Of a DNA stretch of 64,000 nt, positions 61,854 through 64,000 are shown piece by piece. The DNA is from Aestuariivivens marinum (lineage in GTDB: Bacteria > Bacteroidota > Bacteroidia > Flavobacteriales > Flavobacteriaceae). The DNA lies in NCBI RefSeq assembly GCF_022662175.1, contig NZ_JAKMCR010000008.1, forward strand, positions 25,453 to 89,452, read 5' to 3'. Position 1 is the first letter of the stretch; the number at the start of each line of letters is the position of its first letter. Position numbers and translations under genes: made by a program. Under the pieces are notes generated by a model that was not told the origin of the DNA, ran no database searches, and saw only the letters and a program-made list of their open reading frames with translations.

Positions 61854-64000
61854 ATGTACAATTTTACCCAATTTTATTCACGAATGATACGCTGTTGCTT
61901 TGGTCTTAGTGGTATCTTTTTAAAAAGTATAATGGGCTTAGGCTTGGTTATGCTTTTTTTGTTGGTGTCTACGAACGTGAATGCCCAAGCAGGAGTGCCC
62001 TGCATAGATGGGGATTCAGGTGAATGGCAAGGTAACGCAGTTACTGGCGCTCCTACTTTCGAATTGAAACACGATGTTTTTATCGGTAATGACGATGATA
62101 TCTTTACGGGTGGTAAGGATTTCAAAAGTTGGGGGCAAGTTTCCCCCACTCCAGATTACAGTAATTGGACTTTTAGCCCAATGCAGGCCAAGAGTGATAT
62201 CATGAATGCAGCCGCAGTGATCTACACTGGTATTACTGGTGCGCCACTGTGTTCTGCAGAAGAACCTTTTGATGAATATGACCCTACACATACTTATCTC
62301 TTTTTTGCTGGAGATAGGGAAAGTAATAATGGAACGGGCTATATAGGTTTTTGGTTCTTGTTAAATGGTTCTGCTGCAGTTGATGCTGGAAAGGATAAGT
62401 ATTTTAGTCCAGATCATTATACTAATTTTGGTGAAGAAGATCCTGATAATCCAGGAACGTTTTTTGATGCCGAAACAAGTATTGGCGACCTTTTGGTATT
62501 GGCCGATTTTACAGGTGGTGGACGAAATGCAGCCATTACTGTACTGAAATGGGTTGGCCCTGGCAACGGAAATAGAGGAAACAATAACTCCTTATATGAA
62601 ATTGGTTTAGATTCTCAGGTGGGACAGAATAATGCTGGTCCAACTGGTGTACCCTCCAACTTTGTAGTTCCAGAAGGACAAATTGAGTATGATACGAATG
62701 AGTTTTACGAAGGAGTTATAGATATAACAGATGTTTTTGACTTACAAAACAACCCTGAAATAATTTGTGGAGCAACTTGGATGTTAGAAACAAGGTCATC
62801 TGATGAAATAACTGCCGATTCTAAAGATTTTGTAGGAGGGAACTTTAATTTAGCTCCTGTTATAAATGTTAGTGATGATGAAGTGTGTGTAAACGGTTCT
62901 GCTAGCTTAACAGCAACAGTATCCCATGGCAACATGGTCGTTGAGGATCCGAAAGCAGATGGATATACCTTTGTTTGGTCTGGTCCAGGATCATTTACTG
63001 GACAGGGAACTGCGACCATTACTTTTGATCCAGCACAATTAAGTGATGATGGAGATTACTCGGTCATGGTTACAAGCCCCAATGGATGTCCACCAGCTGA
63101 TGGGGATGCCATTGGAACGCTTACAATAAATGACTTACCTGTTGTAACACCGAACAATGCATCATTGGAATGTACAGAAACAATGGTACAATTAACGGCA
63201 TCCCCTTCAGGTGGTACTTGGAGTGGAGATCATGTAAGTGAATCTGGGTTATTTGATGCCACAGGATTAGCTCCAGATAATTATACTGTAACGTATACTT
63301 ATACAGATGGAAATGGTTGTACAAATAGTGCAGATGCCATCGTTACTGTTAACATAGCACCAGATTTAACTATAAACTGCCCTAATCCAGTTTCTGTAGA
63401 TTGTAATGATGATATTGCAACAGCATTTTCTAATTGGTTAGAAGATTTTACCTCTGATGGAGGTGGTGGAACTATAACTGAAACATATACTGTAACTGTT
63501 GATGGAAATCCAGTAGCTATAGGGGATTTAGTTGCTCCCACAAATATTTGTGACGGTTCAGTTATCAATATAACATTTATGGCTTCTGATGAATGTGATC
63601 AAGAAGAGGAATGTAGTTCTTCCTTCACCTTAGAAGCAGACACCACTCCACCAACTGCTAGTAATCCGGCCAATGACACTGTTGATTGCGGAAACATACC
63701 AAACCCCGATCCATTGGTAGTTATTGATGAAGCTGATAACTGTGGAACACCTACAGTACAGCATCTTGATGATACAGAGCATCCTGGTGTTTGCGGAGGA
63801 TCTTTTATAAGAACATATAGAGTTACAGATTCATGTGGGCAGTATATAGATGTACAACAAACGATCAACGTCAACCCAGCGCCACAAGCAGCGTTTGTGG
63901 AGATGCCAGGAGACACGAGCATGGCTTGCGACGATGCACCACCAAGTGGCACAAGCTTAGGCTACAGCAATGGAGCTACAACAGGAGCTTGCGAAATCAG
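61854..64000 (+). CDS. Large secreted Ig/HYR-like adhesin, N-terminal part only
   Basis: A frame open from ATG 61854 (or ATG 61848, two codons upstream) to the window end, 715 codons without a stop. An exceptionally long signal peptide is followed by a signal core (GLVMLFLLVSTNVNAQA). A domain of about 250 residues (CIDGDSGEWQG, YLFFAGDRESNNGTGYIGFWF) resembles the surface-protein N domain seen before HYR arrays; then Ig-like/PKD-like repeats begin (VTVNIAPDLTINCPNPVSVDCNDD, TYTDGNGCTNSADAIV). Later modules (PPTASNPANDTVDCGN, RTYRVTDSCGQYID) are HYR-like. It is probably a T9SS-exported gliding or adhesion protein, as in SprB-like families; the C-terminal sorting domain is beyond the edge. Confidence 0.85.
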   Translation, partial: MYNFTQFYSRMIRCCFGLSGIFLKSIMGLGLVMLFLLVSTNVNAQAGVPCIDGDSGEWQGNAVTGAPTFELKHDVFIGNDDDIFTGGKDFKSWGQVSPTPDYSNWTFSPMQAKSDIMNAAAVIYTGITGAPLCSAEEPFDEYDPTHTYLFFAGDRESNNGTGYIGFWFLLNGSAAVDAGKDKYFSPDHYTNFGEEDPDNPGTFFDAETSIGDLLVLADFTGGGRNAAITVLKWVGPGNGNRGNNNSLYEIGLDSQVGQNNAGPTGVPSNFVVPEGQIEYDTNEFYEGVIDITDVFDLQNNPEIICGATWMLETRSSDEITADSKDFVGGNFNLAPVINVSDDEVCVNGSASLTATVSHGNMVVEDPKADGYTFVWSGPGSFTGQGTATITFDPAQLSDDGDYSVMVTSPNGCPPADGDAIGTLTINDLPVVTPNNASLECTETMVQLTASPSGGTWSGDHVSESGLFDATGLAPDNYTVTYTYTDGNGCTNSADAIVTVNIAPDLTINCPNPVSVDCNDDIATAFSNWLEDFTSDGGGGTITETYTVTVDGNPVAIGDLVAPTNICDGSVINITFMASDECDQEEECSSSFTLEADTTPPTASNPANDTVDCGNIPNPDPLVVIDEADNCGTPTVQHLDDTEHPGVCGGSFIRTYRVTDSCGQYIDVQQTINVNPAPQAAFVEMPGDTSMACDDAPPSGTSLGYSNGATTGACEI

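Noticed and set aside
63599..63952. 117-codon minus-strand frame within the adhesin
   Set aside because: The plus strand keeps one uninterrupted frame of Ig/HYR-like modules across the region.
1..64000. CRISPR arrays, insertion sequences, prophage or restriction/defence systems
   Set aside because: No regularly spaced repeats of CRISPR size, no transposase or integrase frames, and no phage or defence proteins are seen in either strand.

Overview
The window looks like chromosomal DNA of a marine flavobacterium (Bacteroidota, Flavobacteriaceae). The evidence is low GC, A-rich ribosome binding regions, -7 boxes of the Bacteroidota form TAnnTTTG, a type IX secretion (T9SS) sorting domain, and typical families of the group (DUF4920, DUF4268, DUF3857, LETM1-related biofilm protein, four-helix bundle S23-like protein, heterodimer-type lycopene cyclase). 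Most genes are housekeeping. I see no phage, insertion sequence, CRISPR array or classical defence island.

Layout. 1-8 kb: pheT (cut by the window start), an aldo/keto reductase, a MazG-like pyrophosphatase, ilvE, a DUF4920 lipoprotein with mnmD, an SDR39U1-type epimerase and a LETM1-related protein. 8-13.4 kb: a 2-hydroxyacid dehydrogenase, then a zeaxanthin operon (crtI-crtB-crtZ-crtYcd) headed by a MerR regulator with a cobalamin-binding half like the photoreceptor CarH. A perfect 9-bp inverted repeat brackets the crtI -7 box. 13.7-18.4 kb: an eight-haem cytochrome c lipoprotein with TPRs, tRNA-Leu(GAG), the uronate-catabolism pair kdgK-eda, and tRNA-Lys(UUU). 18.5-28.3 kb: aroK, a PyrR-like phosphoribosyltransferase, an S4 protein, an FKBP-like lipoprotein, a Crp-like regulator with YceI, and several methyltransferases and transporters. 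28.5-36 kb: parE, a small membrane protein, parC, terC, a decayed GNAT acetyltransferase and miaA. 36-45 kb: a potassium channel, a DUF3857 protein, an exonuclease/GIY-YIG fusion that appears to start at AUC, yggS, a beta-hydroxyacyl-CoA dehydrogenase, an oxidoreductase, pcm and DinB. 45-52.6 kb: a secreted Xaa-Pro peptidase flanked by two NTF2-like proteins and a Crp-like regulator, smpB, lpdA, and a T9SS-sorted leucine-rich-repeat protein. 52.8-58.2 kb: the threonine operon thrA-thrB-(four-helix gene)-thrC. 58.3-64 kb: the NAD(P)HX repair enzyme, a TlpA-like lipoprotein, and the first 2.1 kb of a large secreted Ig/HYR-like adhesin that runs off the end.

The most interesting items lie mainly between or beside recognised genes. 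They are (1) the inverted-repeat operator at crtI with a matching half-site at the regulator's own promoter; (2) an unannotated 35-codon Thr-rich leader peptide (10 Thr, 3 Ile) before thrA, which implies attenuation; (3) four copies of a 12-bp direct repeat in two pairs, each with a 21-bp period, just upstream of a promoter for the adhesin; (4) the probable AUC start codon; (5) a four-helix gene between inverted GGAAGAC-type repeats inside the thr operon; and (6) a structured RNA element near 27.0 kb.
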